A stretch of 64,000 nt of DNA from Pseudoduganella albidiflava (GCF_004322755.1 NZ_CP036401.1:4464001-4528000); one strand, 5' to 3'. Numbered from the stretch's first letter, positions 1-9,482 are shown. Notes: generated by a model not told the origin, from the sequence alone. Translations and numbers: made by a program.

Positions 1-25
1 ACTGTTCACATAAGGCTTGTATCAT
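1..25 (-). CDS. 5' end of an unidentified gene cut by the left edge
   Basis: On the minus strand an ATG (complement of 23-25) follows a CAGGAG ribosome-binding site (complement of 32-37) at a spacing of 6 nt and opens MIQALCEQ before the sequence ends. The start signal is good, but eight codons cannot identify a product. It would be transcribed leftward, away from the window. Confidence 0.35.
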
Positions 26-161
26 TGAAGACTCCTGTAGAGGTATCGGGTCTCCTGCATGTTTTTTTTGATACTTTACCTGCTGACCAGCTGACACGGC
101 AGGCTTGAATGCCTGTGCGGATGTAGGACGTTGCCTCGCCAGCGCGGTTTTCCCGGTTGCG

Positions 162-314
162 CTACCTTTCCGCGGCGTGCGCCAATGCGACACAGCGACG
201 CGCCAGGATGGCGGTGGGATCGAGCAATTCCACGGTCCGGCCGCCGATCGCGAACGCCGGGTGCTCCGGCAGGATCAGCGGCAGTTCGGTACAGCCTTCC
301 ACCGTGCAGCCCTG
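162..314 (-). pseudogene. C-terminal fragment of an Asp/Glu racemase family gene
   Basis: The minus strand encodes about 50 codons ending in TAG that carry the C-terminal signature of the aspartate/glutamate racemase family: GCTELPLIL, with the second catalytic cysteine context, then a tail ending LLDPTAILARRCVALA. The N-terminal four-fifths is absent. Upstream lies the end of the TonB receptor gene and its hairpin, and no start codon or ribosome-binding site precedes the fragment. It reads as a remnant left by a deletion or rearrangement. The in-frame stretch of the expected length and the intact motif suggest recent loss. Confidence 0.6.
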
Positions 315-334
315 CGGCGCCGGGCACGATTGCA

Positions 335-357
335 GCCCGGCCGCGCCGTGGCCGGGC
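335..357 (-). terminator. Hairpin directly after the TonB receptor stop codon
   Basis: A perfect 8-bp stem (GCCCGGCC / GGCCGGGC) with a 7-nt loop begins at the receptor stop codon. There is no T-run after it on the minus strand, so it is either a weak or factor-assisted terminator or an mRNA 3'-end stabiliser. Confidence 0.45.
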
Positions 358-3062
358 TACATCCGCCAGCGCAGCGACAGCCCGACCACGCGGTCATAGC
401 GCCGCACGTCGCGCGGGTTGCTGGCAATGCCGTGGTAGTCGTTGTAGGTGCGGTCGGTGATGTTTTCCACGTCCAGCGTCACACCCATGTTGTCGTTGAA
501 GCGGTACGACAGCGACGCGTCCGCCGTCTTGATCGGTTCCACGATCAGGTCGAAGCCCAGGGCACGGTAGTTGTAGGCGTCGACGAACTGGCTACGGTAG
601 TTCCAGGCCAGCCGCGCCGACCACGGGCCACGCTCGTACAGGCCGACGAGGTTGTAGGCATTCTTCGACATGCCGACGAACGGATTGCGCACGCTGCCTT
701 CCAGCAGGTGGCCCTTCATGTACGTGTAGTTCGCCTCCAGCCCGAAGCCGCCCAGCCAGCCCGGCAGGAAGTCGTAGAACTGCCGGTAGCCGATCTCGAT
801 ACCCTTCAGCTGGCCCTCGTTGACGTTGCGCGGACGGTCCATGCGGTATTCACGGCCGCCGATGGTTTCCATGCCGAAGCGGCGCACGATGTAGTTCTCG
901 AAATCGTGCTTGAACAGCGTGGTGGTGAGGCTGCCGGTCGGCGCGAAATACCATTCCAGCGCCACGTCGTAGTTCTTGCCGACCACCGGCTTCAGGTCCG
1001 GGTTGCCGCCATTGCCCTCGTAGATGCCCTGGCCGTTCGGCGCGGTGCCCAGCGTTTCGCCGGGATTGAAGTCGCCGAAGTTGGGGCGCTGGATCGCCTT
1101 GCCGGCATTGAAGCGGGCGATCAGGTCCGGCGTCAGCAGCGCCTTCAGGGTCAGGTTGGGCAGGATGTCGTTGTCGCTGGTATTGCGGTGCGCCGGTACC
1201 GGATTGTTCTGCACATTGGAGAAGCCGTTCACGTCCAGCTCGGTTTTTACATAGCGCACGCCGGCCGTGCCCTCCACAGGGATACCGCCTACCGCGAAGC
1301 CGAACTTGGTCTTGGCGTAGAAGGCCGTGGTGTCTTCCATATTGCTGTAGCGCGAGTACGGCCACGGTTCGGTCATGCCGTCGCGCAGATACATCTTGCG
1401 GACCGCGTCGATGTTGGCGTGCATGTAGTCGCCGCACAGGGTCAGCCACTGGTTCATGCCGTAGTCCTCGGACAGCTGCATCGACGGGCAGACCGCCCCG
1501 CCCGGCAGCGCCGATACCGCTGGCAGATTGGCGTGCGCCGGCACGAAGTTGTTGCTCTCGTGCTGGTACGACGCCTTGCGCGAGGCCACGCGCACCCCGG
1601 TGGAGAACTCGCGGAACAGGTGGTCCTCGCCATTGTCCCAGGTGGCGTCGGCACGCCAGTCGGTGGACTGGCCGCGCGAGCCGGACCAGTTGTCGGTGAA
1701 CGCGCCCAGGCGGTAGCTGTTCGGGTTCATCATGTCGGTACCCGGATAATCGAACCACGCGCCGCCGTTGACGTAGGTGCGCGCCGTGATGGTCTGCGGG
1801 TCGGCCAGCAGTTCCATGATCGGCATTTCCTGCTTCCAGCGGCTGATGGTGCGCGCCAGTTCCGCGGTCACGCGCAGCTTCGGCGTCACATCCCAGCGTG
1901 CACCGATGGCGCCCTGGTGGCCTTCCGAATCGTCGCGCGGCGCCTGGCTGCCGCTGGCGGCGAAGAAGTGGTAGTTGCCGGCGGGCCTGGTGGCCGTCAC
2001 GCTGTCGACCTGGCTGGTGCCGGGGAACAGCGTATAGGTGGGGTTGGTGTACTGCCCGGCACCCCACTCCACGCCGCCGCTCGGTGTCCATGGCTGGGCA
2101 TTCCAGCCCAGGTGGCCGGTGAAGAACTGGCGCTCGGCATCGTGGTCGATGCGCGTGGACCAGCCTTCGGCGAACAGTTCCACCTCGCGCACGGGGCGCC
2201 ATTGCACCGCCCAGTTGCCAGCGTAGCGCATCCGCTCGCCCTGGTAGTTCACGTGGCCCACGTCGAACGGGCCGGTGACGGTGCGGTTGCCGGCCACCGG
2301 GTGCTCGGGCGCCGAATTCCACGTTACTTCATCGTGGTAATTGCCCTTCTGGTACGACAGGCCGGCCAGCACGCCCACCTCGCCGAACGCGCCCTTCCAG
2401 CGGTTCGACAGCATGCCCGACACCTGCGGATCGTTGGTGTTGGACTTGTCGCGGTGCTCGATGCGGCCATTCAGGTTGGCCGTGAAGCCCTTGAAGTCGA
2501 ACGGGCGCGAGGTGCGCACGTCGATCACGCCGGCCGTGCCGCCCTCCACCATCTCGGCGCCCTGGGTCTTGTACACGTCGATCCGCTGCAGCATCGTGGT
2601 GGGGATGTCGGACAGGTACAGGTTGCGCCCGCTTGAGGTGAACACCTCGCGGCCATTGAGCAGCGTCGCCAGGCCCGGCAGGCCGCGCACGATCACGCCA
2701 TTGGCTTCGCCGAACTCGCGGCGGATCTGCACGCCGGTCACCCGGCCGAGGATCTCGGCCACGTTCTTGTCCGGGAACTTGCCGGCCTCCTCGGCCACGA
2801 TCGAATCGACCACTTCATCGGAATTGCGCTTGATCGCCTGCGCGCTCTGCGCCGCCTTGCGCACGCCGGTGACGATGACGGCGTTGACGGGTTGCGCTTT
2901 CTGCGCTTCCGCCAGTTCCTTCTCGGCCGCGACCTGCGCATCCTGCGCCAGCGCCGGCGCGGCGGCCAGCAGTCCGGCGCCGGCCAGCGCTGCGGCGACA
3001 ATGTTGAGGGCAAAGGGGTTCCTGCGGGCGTCGCTCGCGCGGCCCGGACACGGGTGGTTCAT
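357..3062 (-). CDS. TonB-dependent receptor, TIGR01782-like (carbohydrate-type) family
   Basis: A 901-residue outer-membrane receptor. A signal peptide (about residues 1-40) ends at APALAQ. The plug domain starts with VIVTGVRKAAQSAQ and continues with DSIVAEEAGKFPDKNVAEIL, the wording typical of the Xanthomonas/Caulobacter TonB receptor family (TIGR01782), many of whose members import plant oligosaccharides. VIVRGL and LLNGREV follow in the plug, and the remainder is a beta-barrel. It ends RWRM rather than with the usual terminal Phe. The substrate cannot be read from sequence. A sugar is inferred from the family and from the pectin locus 14 kb away. ATG start at 3062. Confidence 0.9.
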   Translation of the reverse strand: MNHPCPGRASDARRNPFALNIVAAALAGAGLLAAAPALAQDAQVAAEKELAEAQKAQPVNAVIVTGVRKAAQSAQAIKRNSDEVVDSIVAEEAGKFPDKNVAEILGRVTGVQIRREFGEANGVIVRGLPGLATLLNGREVFTSSGRNLYLSDIPTTMLQRIDVYKTQGAEMVEGGTAGVIDVRTSRPFDFKGFTANLNGRIEHRDKSNTNDPQVSGMLSNRWKGAFGEVGVLAGLSYQKGNYHDEVTWNSAPEHPVAGNRTVTGPFDVGHVNYQGERMRYAGNWAVQWRPVREVELFAEGWSTRIDHDAERQFFTGHLGWNAQPWTPSGGVEWGAGQYTNPTYTLFPGTSQVDSVTATRPAGNYHFFAASGSQAPRDDSEGHQGAIGARWDVTPKLRVTAELARTISRWKQEMPIMELLADPQTITARTYVNGGAWFDYPGTDMMNPNSYRLGAFTDNWSGSRGQSTDWRADATWDNGEDHLFREFSTGVRVASRKASYQHESNNFVPAHANLPAVSALPGGAVCPSMQLSEDYGMNQWLTLCGDYMHANIDAVRKMYLRDGMTEPWPYSRYSNMEDTTAFYAKTKFGFAVGGIPVEGTAGVRYVKTELDVNGFSNVQNNPVPAHRNTSDNDILPNLTLKALLTPDLIARFNAGKAIQRPNFGDFNPGETLGTAPNGQGIYEGNGGNPDLKPVVGKNYDVALEWYFAPTGSLTTTLFKHDFENYIVRRFGMETIGGREYRMDRPRNVNEGQLKGIEIGYRQFYDFLPGWLGGFGLEANYTYMKGHLLEGSVRNPFVGMSKNAYNLVGLYERGPWSARLAWNYRSQFVDAYNYRALGFDLIVEPIKTADASLSYRFNDNMGVTLDVENITDRTYNDYHGIASNPRDVRRYDRVVGLSLRWRM

Positions 3063-3173
3063 GGTGCTTGTCTCCTGATGTTTTACTTATCGTTATCGCC
3101 ACGGCAACGCGTGGCCTGCGGCGATGTTAGAACGCCTCGCCGATGCGAATCCAATTGCTTTTTGTTCAAGTAC

Positions 3174-3191
3174 GATACCGGTATTGGTATC
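3174..3191. promoter_or_regulatory. Palindromic operator candidate upstream of the TonB receptor
   Basis: GATACC-GGTATT-GGTATC is an inverted repeat with 6-bp arms, 112 bp upstream of the receptor start in otherwise unremarkable sequence. Its form resembles LacI- or GntR-type operators. No regulator gene is adjacent, so the assignment rests on symmetry and position only. Confidence 0.35.
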
Positions 3192-3254
3192 TCAACAATG
3201 CAAGCGCCGTTGTTTTACAACCAGCGCGGCAGTGGTAAGCCCCTGTTTTCACGC

Positions 3255-3321
3255 ATATTTCCTGAAACCGGGGTCTGACCCCGTTTTTTGGAAATATTTC
3301 CTGAAACCGGGGTCTGACCCC
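3255..3321. repeat. Two perfect 28-bp direct repeats with palindromic core
   Basis: Units at 3255-3282 and 3294-3321 are identical (period 39) and each carries the palindrome GGGGTCTGACCCC. The second unit folds into a hairpin just after the mnhG stop codon and may help end that transcript. The GGGTCTGACCCC core is also present in the dispersed elements at 35.8, 46.9 and 55.8 kb, but the flanks differ, so this appears to be a separate repeat family. Confidence 0.75.
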
Positions 3322-3335
3322 GGTTCCAGGCAACA

Positions 3336-3734
3336 CTAGCGTGGTTCGGCAGGGCCTTCGGTGGCGTTGTCGGGAAGGGTGTACACCTGCCCCGCCGTGA
3401 CGCCGGAGTCGGCCTTCCTGGCGCGCAGGTCGCGGTAGACGGCGGCGCGCATGATGGTCATGGAGACCACGGGCGCCGTCAGCAGGATGAACACGGCGAT
3501 GATGAGTTCGTGGATCACCAGCCGCGATTGCGCCACCGTGAAGTACAGCATCGACGCCAGCAGCACGCAGCCGGCGCCCAGCGTGACGGTGATGGCGGGG
3601 CCGTGCATGCGCTGGTAGAAGGTGCGCAGGCGCAGCAGGCCGAGTGCCCCGACGAGGATGATGGTGGCACCCAGCACCAGCAGCAGCGCCACCGGCAGCG
3701 CCGCCCAGCCGGGCAGCTGTTCGATGCCGCTCAT
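3336..3734 (-). CDS. mnhG: Multisubunit Na+(K+)/H+ antiporter subunit G
   Basis: A 132-residue small membrane subunit of the Mrp-type antiporter. Three hydrophobic segments include ALLLVLGATIILVGALGLL and a second ending LASMLYF. The family pattern LRLRTFYQRMHGP follows the first helix. The start at 3734 (MSGIEQLPGW) was chosen because it gives the ATGA overlap with mnhF; longer readings have no family similarity at the N-terminus. Last gene of the operon, with a hydrophilic C-terminal tail. Confidence 0.92.
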   Translation of the reverse strand: MSGIEQLPGWAALPVALLLVLGATIILVGALGLLRLRTFYQRMHGPAITVTLGAGCVLLASMLYFTVAQSRLVIHELIIAVFILLTAPVVSMTIMRAAVYRDLRARKADSGVTAGQVYTLPDNATEGPAEPR

Positions 3735-4009
3735 TCGATGATCTCCCCGCGCATCAGGAACTTGGCCATGGCGATGGTCGACACGAAGCCCACCAGCGCG
3801 ACCAGGATCGCCACCTCGAAATACACCTGCGTGCCGAAGCGGATGCCCAGCACGATCGCCAGCAGCATGCCGCACATCCACAGCGTGTCGAGCGCCAGCA
3901 CGCGGTCGTGCGCGGCGGGGCCGATCAGCAGCCGCAACGCGCACAAGGCCATCGCCATCAGCACGCACACCACGGCGTAGGCGATCGCCACTTCAAGCAG
4001 GGTTTCCAT
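3731..4009 (-). CDS. mnhF: Multisubunit Na+(K+)/H+ antiporter subunit F
   Basis: A 92-residue protein with three transmembrane helices and the subunit F signature RLLIGPAAHDRVLALDTL between helices 1 and 2. Start at METLLEVA (4009), preceded by GGAG seven bases upstream. A longer in-frame start six codons upstream is less likely. The reading frame overlaps mnhE by 17 nt and mnhG by 4 nt, consistent with translational coupling in the operon. Confidence 0.92.
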   Translation of the reverse strand: METLLEVAIAYAVVCVLMAMALCALRLLIGPAAHDRVLALDTLWMCGMLLAIVLGIRFGTQVYFEVAILVALVGFVSTIAMAKFLMRGEIIE

Positions 4010-4511
4010 GGTCGTTCTCCGTTTCAAAAATCAGCATCAGCGGACGCTCGTAGCGGGTCCTGATCGTGTCGATCCACCACGCTTCGTCGTGCAGGTCGAA
4101 CACGTGCAGCGCCAGTTCGTACCGTTCCGGCAGGATTTCCACCCACACGGTGCCCGGTGTCATGTTGATCAGGCAGGACAGCATCGCCAGTCCGTAGGGG
4201 TCGCGCATCGCCAGCGGCACGCGGATGAACTGCGAGTTCACGCGGGCGTAATCCTTGAACAGGATGACCCGGCAGACGCCGAAGCATGAGCGCACGATCT
4301 CCACCGTGGCCATCGCCATCAGCTTCAGGAACACGGCCGGCCTGCGCAGCCGCGGATAGCCGAGCGGCTGCAGGCGGCGCGTCAGCAGCGGCACGGCGAT
4401 GCCGAGCGCCGCGCCGAACAGCACGTTCGCCGGGTCGAGCGCCTGGTTGAGCAGCAGCCACAGGGCGCACAGCGCCAGCGACGCGACGGGGTGCGGCAGC
4501 CAGCGCGTCAT
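3993..4511 (-). CDS. mnhE: Multisubunit Na+(K+)/H+ antiporter subunit E
   Basis: A 172-residue subunit of the Mrp complex. N-terminal hydrophobic segments (SLALCALWLLLNQ and LFGAALGIAVPLL) are followed by the family's cytoplasmic domain with RVPLAMRDPYGLAMLSCLINMTPGT, in which the CLINMTPGT block is diagnostic. The start codon overlaps the mnhD stop as ATGA. Together with A, C, D, F and G it builds the membrane antiporter. Confidence 0.92.
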   Translation of the reverse strand: MTRWLPHPVASLALCALWLLLNQALDPANVLFGAALGIAVPLLTRRLQPLGYPRLRRPAVFLKLMAMATVEIVRSCFGVCRVILFKDYARVNSQFIRVPLAMRDPYGLAMLSCLINMTPGTVWVEILPERYELALHVFDLHDEAWWIDTIRTRYERPLMLIFETENDHGNPA

Positions 4512-6169
4512 GGCGCCTCCCCTGCGGAAGCACTGCCAGGAACATTCGCGGGAAGAGGCGCCGGAACAGGGCGCGTGCCCAGCACGCGATCGATGTACAG
4601 CGCCGGGCGGTGGATGTCCTCGCTGGCGCGCGCCAGGTAATCGAACACGGGCCGTGCCTGCACCGTCAGCAGCACCGAGACGAGCAGCAGCGCCGCCACG
4701 GGCACCACTTCGGCCGCGTGCAGCGCCGGCGGTGCCACCGCCTCGGTGGCCCAGAAGGTGCGCACGCCGAACCGCATCAGCGAGACGATGGCGGCCAGGC
4801 CGGAAACGAACACCAGCGCCATCAGCGTCCAGCCGGCGGGGCCGATCGCCGGCGCGTCCGGGCCCGGGTTGACCAGCGCGTGGAACATGCCGAACTTGGC
4901 GACGAAGCCGGACAGCGGTGGCAGGCCCGCGATGGTCAGCGCGCACGCCGCGAACGCCAGCGACAGGAAGGCCATCGCCGCCGGCACGCCCCTGCCCTTC
5001 GGCTCGGCGGGCGTGTCTTCGACGGCGAAGGCTTCCGCTGTCAGCGCCAGCATCGCCGCGCCCGGCGTGCGGATCCGGTCGACCAGCTCGATCAGCAGCA
5101 CGAACGCGGCGATCGCGATGGTGGAAGCGATGAAGTAGTACAGCGCGGCGGTGACCAGCGATGGCTGCCCGTAGCCGATCACGGCCAACAGCGTGCCGGA
5201 CGACACGATGGCCGCGTAGCCCGCCAGGCGGCCGGCCGTGTCCGTGGCCAGCATGCCCGCCGCGCCGAACACGATCGTCGCCATGCCGCCCCACGCCAGC
5301 GCCTCGTAGCCATAGCGTGCCGCCGCGCCGGCGCCATCGCCGAACAGGAGCAGCCAGAGACGCAGGATCACGTAGGCCCCCACCTTCGTCATCAGCACCA
5401 GCATCACGGCCACCGGCGGCGAGGCGGCCGCATACGTGGTGGGCAGCCAGAAGCCCAGTGGCCACATGGCCGCCTTGACGAGGAAGGCCAGCGCCAGCAC
5501 CGCGACGCCGGTTTGCAGCAGGACGAGAGTGGAGGACTGCCCGCCGGCGGCCAGCGCGGCGATGCGTTGCGCCATGTCGGCCATGTTCAGCGTGCCGGTG
5601 GTTGCATAGAGCAGCGCGGTGCCGACCAGGAAGAACAGCGCGGCCACCAGGTTGACGGCGATGTACTGCAGGCTGGCACGCAGGCGTTCCACGTTATACC
5701 CGTGCAGCACCAGCCCGTACGACGCGGCCAGCATCACCTCGAAGAACACGAACAGGTTGAACAGGTCGTGCGTCAGGAAAGCGCCGTTGATGCCCATCAG
5801 CAGGAACTGGAACAGCGTATGGAAATGCACGCCGATGCGGCTCCAGCGCGGCTGCGCGTAATGCAGCGCGGCCAGCGCCAGCACGGCCGTCAGCACCAGC
5901 ATGCCGGCCGACAGCCGGTCCGCCACCAGGGCGATGCCGAACGGCGCGGCCCAGTTGGCGGCCAGGTAGACGCCGATGCCACCGGGCCAGCCACCGTCGG
6001 CCAGCGCGGCCAGCGCCAGCGCATTGGCCAGCAGCGCCAGGGCGCTGGCGTAGGCGGCGGCGAACTTCAGGCGGTGCCAGCCCTGCGTGAGCGGCGCCAG
6101 CGCCGCGCCGCACAGCAGCGGCAGCACGATCGGCACCACGACGAGGTGCTGGGTCCAGGCCAGGCTCAT
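4508..6169 (-). CDS. mnhD: Multisubunit Na+(K+)/H+ antiporter subunit D
   Basis: A 553-residue polytopic protein homologous to NuoL/M/N-type proton-translocating subunits. The proton antiporter core, about residues 130-420, contains HDLFNLFVFFEVMLAASYG and KAAMWPLGFWLPTTYAAASPP, with the conserved Glu and Lys of the channel. Start MSLAWTQHL at 6169 gives an ATGA overlap with mnhC. An upstream in-frame extension reads through mnhC and was rejected. It exchanges Na+ or K+ for protons with subunit A in the inner membrane. Confidence 0.94.
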   Translation of the reverse strand: MSLAWTQHLVVVPIVLPLLCGAALAPLTQGWHRLKFAAAYASALALLANALALAALADGGWPGGIGVYLAANWAAPFGIALVADRLSAGMLVLTAVLALAALHYAQPRWSRIGVHFHTLFQFLLMGINGAFLTHDLFNLFVFFEVMLAASYGLVLHGYNVERLRASLQYIAVNLVAALFFLVGTALLYATTGTLNMADMAQRIAALAAGGQSSTLVLLQTGVAVLALAFLVKAAMWPLGFWLPTTYAAASPPVAVMLVLMTKVGAYVILRLWLLLFGDGAGAAARYGYEALAWGGMATIVFGAAGMLATDTAGRLAGYAAIVSSGTLLAVIGYGQPSLVTAALYYFIASTIAIAAFVLLIELVDRIRTPGAAMLALTAEAFAVEDTPAEPKGRGVPAAMAFLSLAFAACALTIAGLPPLSGFVAKFGMFHALVNPGPDAPAIGPAGWTLMALVFVSGLAAIVSLMRFGVRTFWATEAVAPPALHAAEVVPVAALLLVSVLLTVQARPVFDYLARASEDIHRPALYIDRVLGTRPVPAPLPANVPGSASAGEAP

Positions 6170-6510
6170 TCTTCGGGCTCCTCGCCATCGACATGGTCGG
6201 TGCCGGCCAGGCCGCGCGCGCCGATCATCACCACCAGGTACAGTGCCGTGGTGGCGAAGCCGATCACGATCGCCGTCAGCACCAGCGCCTGCGGCACCGG
6301 ATCGGCCAGCGCCGCGGGATCCGCCATCGTGCCCGCCGGTGTCAGCGGCGGCCGGTCGACGGCCAGGCGCCCCATCGCGAAGATGAACAGGTTGACGGCA
6401 TACGACATCAGCATCAGCCCGGTCAACACCTGGAAGGTGCGCGGGCGCAGCACCAGCCAGATGCCGGCGCCGAAGACGATGCCGATGCCGAGGGCGAGTA
6501 CGGCTTCCAT
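6166..6510 (-). CDS. mnhC: Multisubunit Na+(K+)/H+ antiporter subunit C
   Basis: A 114-residue NuoK-like subunit with three helices: LGIGIVFGAGIWLVL, GLMLMSYAVNLFIFAMG and ALVLTAIVIGFATTALYLVV. The pattern LMSYAVNLFIF and the following DP-PQALVLTAIVI are family hallmarks. The start codon shares one base with the stop codon of the A subunit (TAATG) and the end overlaps mnhD by 4 nt, so translation is coupled. Confidence 0.93.
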   Translation of the reverse strand: MEAVLALGIGIVFGAGIWLVLRPRTFQVLTGLMLMSYAVNLFIFAMGRLAVDRPPLTPAGTMADPAALADPVPQALVLTAIVIGFATTALYLVVMIGARGLAGTDHVDGEEPEE

Positions 6511-9437
6511 TACTGGATCTCCTTCGGTGGCGGGATGGCGCTGACGGCGGCGGCAAGGTCGGCGCCGCGCACCGCCCCGGGTTGCGGGCGGCGGGCACGC
6601 AGCGACTGGTGGGCCAGCGCCACCAGGATCAGCATCGTGGTGCCGACCACCACCAGGAACACGCCCAGGTCGAACAGGAAGGCCGACGGCACGTGCAGTT
6701 CGCCCAGCACCGGCAGCGTGACATGCGCGGTATGGCTGGTCAGGAACGGGTAGCCGAACAGCCAGGCGCCCAGGCCGGTGCCGCAGGCGCATGCCAGGCC
6801 CCAGCCGATCCAGCGGTGCGGCCGCAGCCGCAGGCGCGATTCCACCCAGTCGGTGCCGGCCACCATGTATTGCACGATCAGCGTGGCGGCGAAGATCAGG
6901 CCGGCCACGAAGCCGCCGCCCGGCAGGTTATGGCCGCGCATGAAGAAGTACACGGCGATCACGCCCATCACGGGCAGCAGGAAGCGCAGGTACACCGCCT
7001 GCACCATCAGGTAGCCGTCGCGCGCCTGCTGCGCCGGTTTCTGGCCGATCGCCGGGTCGACGTCGCTGGCCTGCTGCATCGGGATGGCGATGCTTTCCGG
7101 TGCCGGGCGGAAGCGGCGCAGCAGCGCGTAGACCGTCAGCGCCACCGCCGACAGCACGGTGATCTCGCCCATCGTGTCGAAGCCGCGGAAGTCGACCAGC
7201 AGCACGTTGACGACGTTGGCGCCGCCGCCCTCGGGCAGCGCGCGCAGCACGAAGAAATCGCGGATGCTGGGCACGCCCGGCCGGGTCAGCACCGCATAGC
7301 TGGCCGCGGCCAGCGCCAGCCCGCCCGACACGGCGATGGCCGCATCGCGCGCACGCCGCAACTGCGTCTTCGCCGGAGCCCGCCCGGCCAGGTGCGCGGG
7401 CTGGCGGCGCGGTGGCAGCCAGCGTAGGCCGAGCAGCACCAGCACCGTGGTCACCGTCTCCACCATCAGCTGGGTCAGCGCCAGGTCGGGCGCCGACAGC
7501 CACAGGAAGGTCACGCAGGTCACCAGCCCGGTGCCGCCGGCCAGCGCCAGCGCGGCCAGCCGGTGGTACTTGGCTTGCCAGGCGGCGGCCAGCGCGCAGC
7601 CGGCACCGATCAGCCACAGTAGCGCCAGCAGCGGGTCGGCCATGCCGGGCGCTGGCAGCGGCAAGGCCGCCATGGGCCAGGCCAGCAGCAGCGGCACGGC
7701 CACGAAGGCGGCCAGCAGCACGCGCAACTGGGGCTGCAGGCGGCGCGTGCCGGCCACGGCCACCAGCCGCGCGGCGCCCTGCGACAGCCCGAACATCACG
7801 TTTTCATAGAATTGCGCGCCCTTCAGGCGGTGCAGCACGGGCACGCGGTCGCGCTCGGCCAGGCCGAAACGCTTGCGCAGCAGCAGGTACACCGCCACGC
7901 CGCCGGTCAGCGCCACAAAGCTCATCAGGAGCGGCAGGTTGACGCCGTGCCAGATGGCGAGATCGTAGTCGGGTACCGTGGGGCCCAGCACGGAGCGCGC
8001 CGCCACCCCCAGCACGTCGCCGACCACCCGCTCCGGCATCACGCCCACGGCGATACACAGCAGCACCAGCAATTCGATCGGTGCGCGCATCCAGCGCGCC
8101 GGCTCGTGCGGCTCGGAGGGCAAGCCCTTCGCCAGCGGCCCGAAGAACACGCTGATGAAGCGCAGCGAATACACCACGCTGAACAAGCCCATCAGCACGG
8201 CCGCAACCGACATCCACCAGTTGTCGCTGCCGCCCACGATCATCGTCTCGGCAAAGAACATTTCCTTGGACAGGAAACCGTTCATCAGCGGCACCCCGGC
8301 CATGGCGGCGCTGGCCACCACCGCCAGCGCCGCCGTATGCGGCATCGCCCGCCGCAGGCCGCGCAGCACGCGCATGTCGCGCGAGCCGGTTTCATGGTCG
8401 ACGATGCCCACCGCCATGAACAGCGAGGCCTTGAACACGGCGTGGTTCATCGTGTGGAAGATGGCCGCCACGACCGACAGCGGCGTGCCGATGCTGAGCA
8501 GCACCGTGATCAGGCCCAGGTGGCTGATCGTCGAATACGCCAGCAGGCCCTTCATGTCCCACTGGAAGATGGCGAACCAGGAACCCAGCAGCAGCGTGCA
8601 CACGCCGGCCGTGCCGAGCAGCCAGGTCCACTCTTCCGTGCCGGCCAGCGCGGGCCACAGCCGGATCAGCAGGAAGATTCCCGCCTTGACCATCGTGGCC
8701 GAATGCAGGTAGCTCGAGACGGGCGTGGGCGCGGCCATCGCGTGCGGCAGCCAGAAGTGGAACGGGAATTGCGCGCTCTTCGTCAGCGCGCCGAGCGCCA
8801 CCAGCACCAGGGCGGGTACGTACCAGGCGTGCGCGCGGATCGCGTTGCCGGCGGCCAGCACCTTCTCCAGCTCGTAGCTGCCGGCGATGTGCCCGAGCAG
8901 CAGCACGCCCGCCAGCAGGCACAGGCCGCCGGCGGTGGTGACGGTGAACGCCATGCGCGCGCCGCGCCTTGCATCGTTGCGCTCCTGCCAGTAGCCGATC
9001 AGCAGGAACGAGGTAGCGCTCGTCAATTCCCAGAACACCACCAGCTGGATCAGGTTGCCGGACAGGACCACGCCCAGCATGGCCCCCATGAACGCCATCA
9101 CGCAGGCATAGAAGCGGTGGGCCGGATCGCGCCGCGACAGGTAGTAGCGCGCATACAGCAGCACCAGCAGGCCGATGCCCAGCACCAGCATCGTGAAGAC
9201 CCACGCCAGGCCATCCATGCGCAGGATGATCTCGAGTCCGAACGCGGGCAGCCAGGCAAAGCGGATCGTAGGCACGGCCCCGCCGGCGATGAGGCCGAAC
9301 TGGCTGGCCGCCAGCACCAGCGCGACCAGGCTGGCGATGCCCGCCACGGCGGCGGGACGGACGCGCGAGCCGCCCGGCATGCAGGCGGTCATCAGGGCCG
9401 CGGCGAACGGCAGAAGGAACAGCAGCAGCAGGAGCAT
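6510..9437 (-). CDS. mnhA: Fused A/B subunit of the multisubunit cation/proton antiporter
   Basis: 975 residues. The NuoL-like A domain (about 1-650) includes the conserved HFWLPHAMAAPTPVSSYLHS and HTMNHAVFKASLFM blocks. A hydrophobic linker region follows, and from about residue 790 there is an MnhB-like domain (MRGHNLPGGGFVAGLIFA). Fusion of A and B with genes C, D, E, F and G following is the group-2 (Pha-type) arrangement. In rhizobial and other relatives these systems give Na+/K+ and alkaline-pH tolerance; which ion is moved here is not decidable. It follows the stress protein gene after 45 nt. Confidence 0.94.
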   Translation of the reverse strand: MLLLLLFLLPFAAALMTACMPGGSRVRPAAVAGIASLVALVLAASQFGLIAGGAVPTIRFAWLPAFGLEIILRMDGLAWVFTMLVLGIGLLVLLYARYYLSRRDPAHRFYACVMAFMGAMLGVVLSGNLIQLVVFWELTSATSFLLIGYWQERNDARRGARMAFTVTTAGGLCLLAGVLLLGHIAGSYELEKVLAAGNAIRAHAWYVPALVLVALGALTKSAQFPFHFWLPHAMAAPTPVSSYLHSATMVKAGIFLLIRLWPALAGTEEWTWLLGTAGVCTLLLGSWFAIFQWDMKGLLAYSTISHLGLITVLLSIGTPLSVVAAIFHTMNHAVFKASLFMAVGIVDHETGSRDMRVLRGLRRAMPHTAALAVVASAAMAGVPLMNGFLSKEMFFAETMIVGGSDNWWMSVAAVLMGLFSVVYSLRFISVFFGPLAKGLPSEPHEPARWMRAPIELLVLLCIAVGVMPERVVGDVLGVAARSVLGPTVPDYDLAIWHGVNLPLLMSFVALTGGVAVYLLLRKRFGLAERDRVPVLHRLKGAQFYENVMFGLSQGAARLVAVAGTRRLQPQLRVLLAAFVAVPLLLAWPMAALPLPAPGMADPLLALLWLIGAGCALAAAWQAKYHRLAALALAGGTGLVTCVTFLWLSAPDLALTQLMVETVTTVLVLLGLRWLPPRRQPAHLAGRAPAKTQLRRARDAAIAVSGGLALAAASYAVLTRPGVPSIRDFFVLRALPEGGGANVVNVLLVDFRGFDTMGEITVLSAVALTVYALLRRFRPAPESIAIPMQQASDVDPAIGQKPAQQARDGYLMVQAVYLRFLLPVMGVIAVYFFMRGHNLPGGGFVAGLIFAATLIVQYMVAGTDWVESRLRLRPHRWIGWGLACACGTGLGAWLFGYPFLTSHTAHVTLPVLGELHVPSAFLFDLGVFLVVVGTTMLILVALAHQSLRARRPQPGAVRGADLAAAVSAIPPPKEIQ

Positions 9438-9482
9438 CGTCAGGCTCCGGCGACGCGGTCGTTACCGGAGAGGGCTGTCCGC

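Noticed and set aside
4610..6544. Long plus-strand frame opposite the antiporter genes
   Set aside because: Gln/Arg/His-rich shadow translation without domains.
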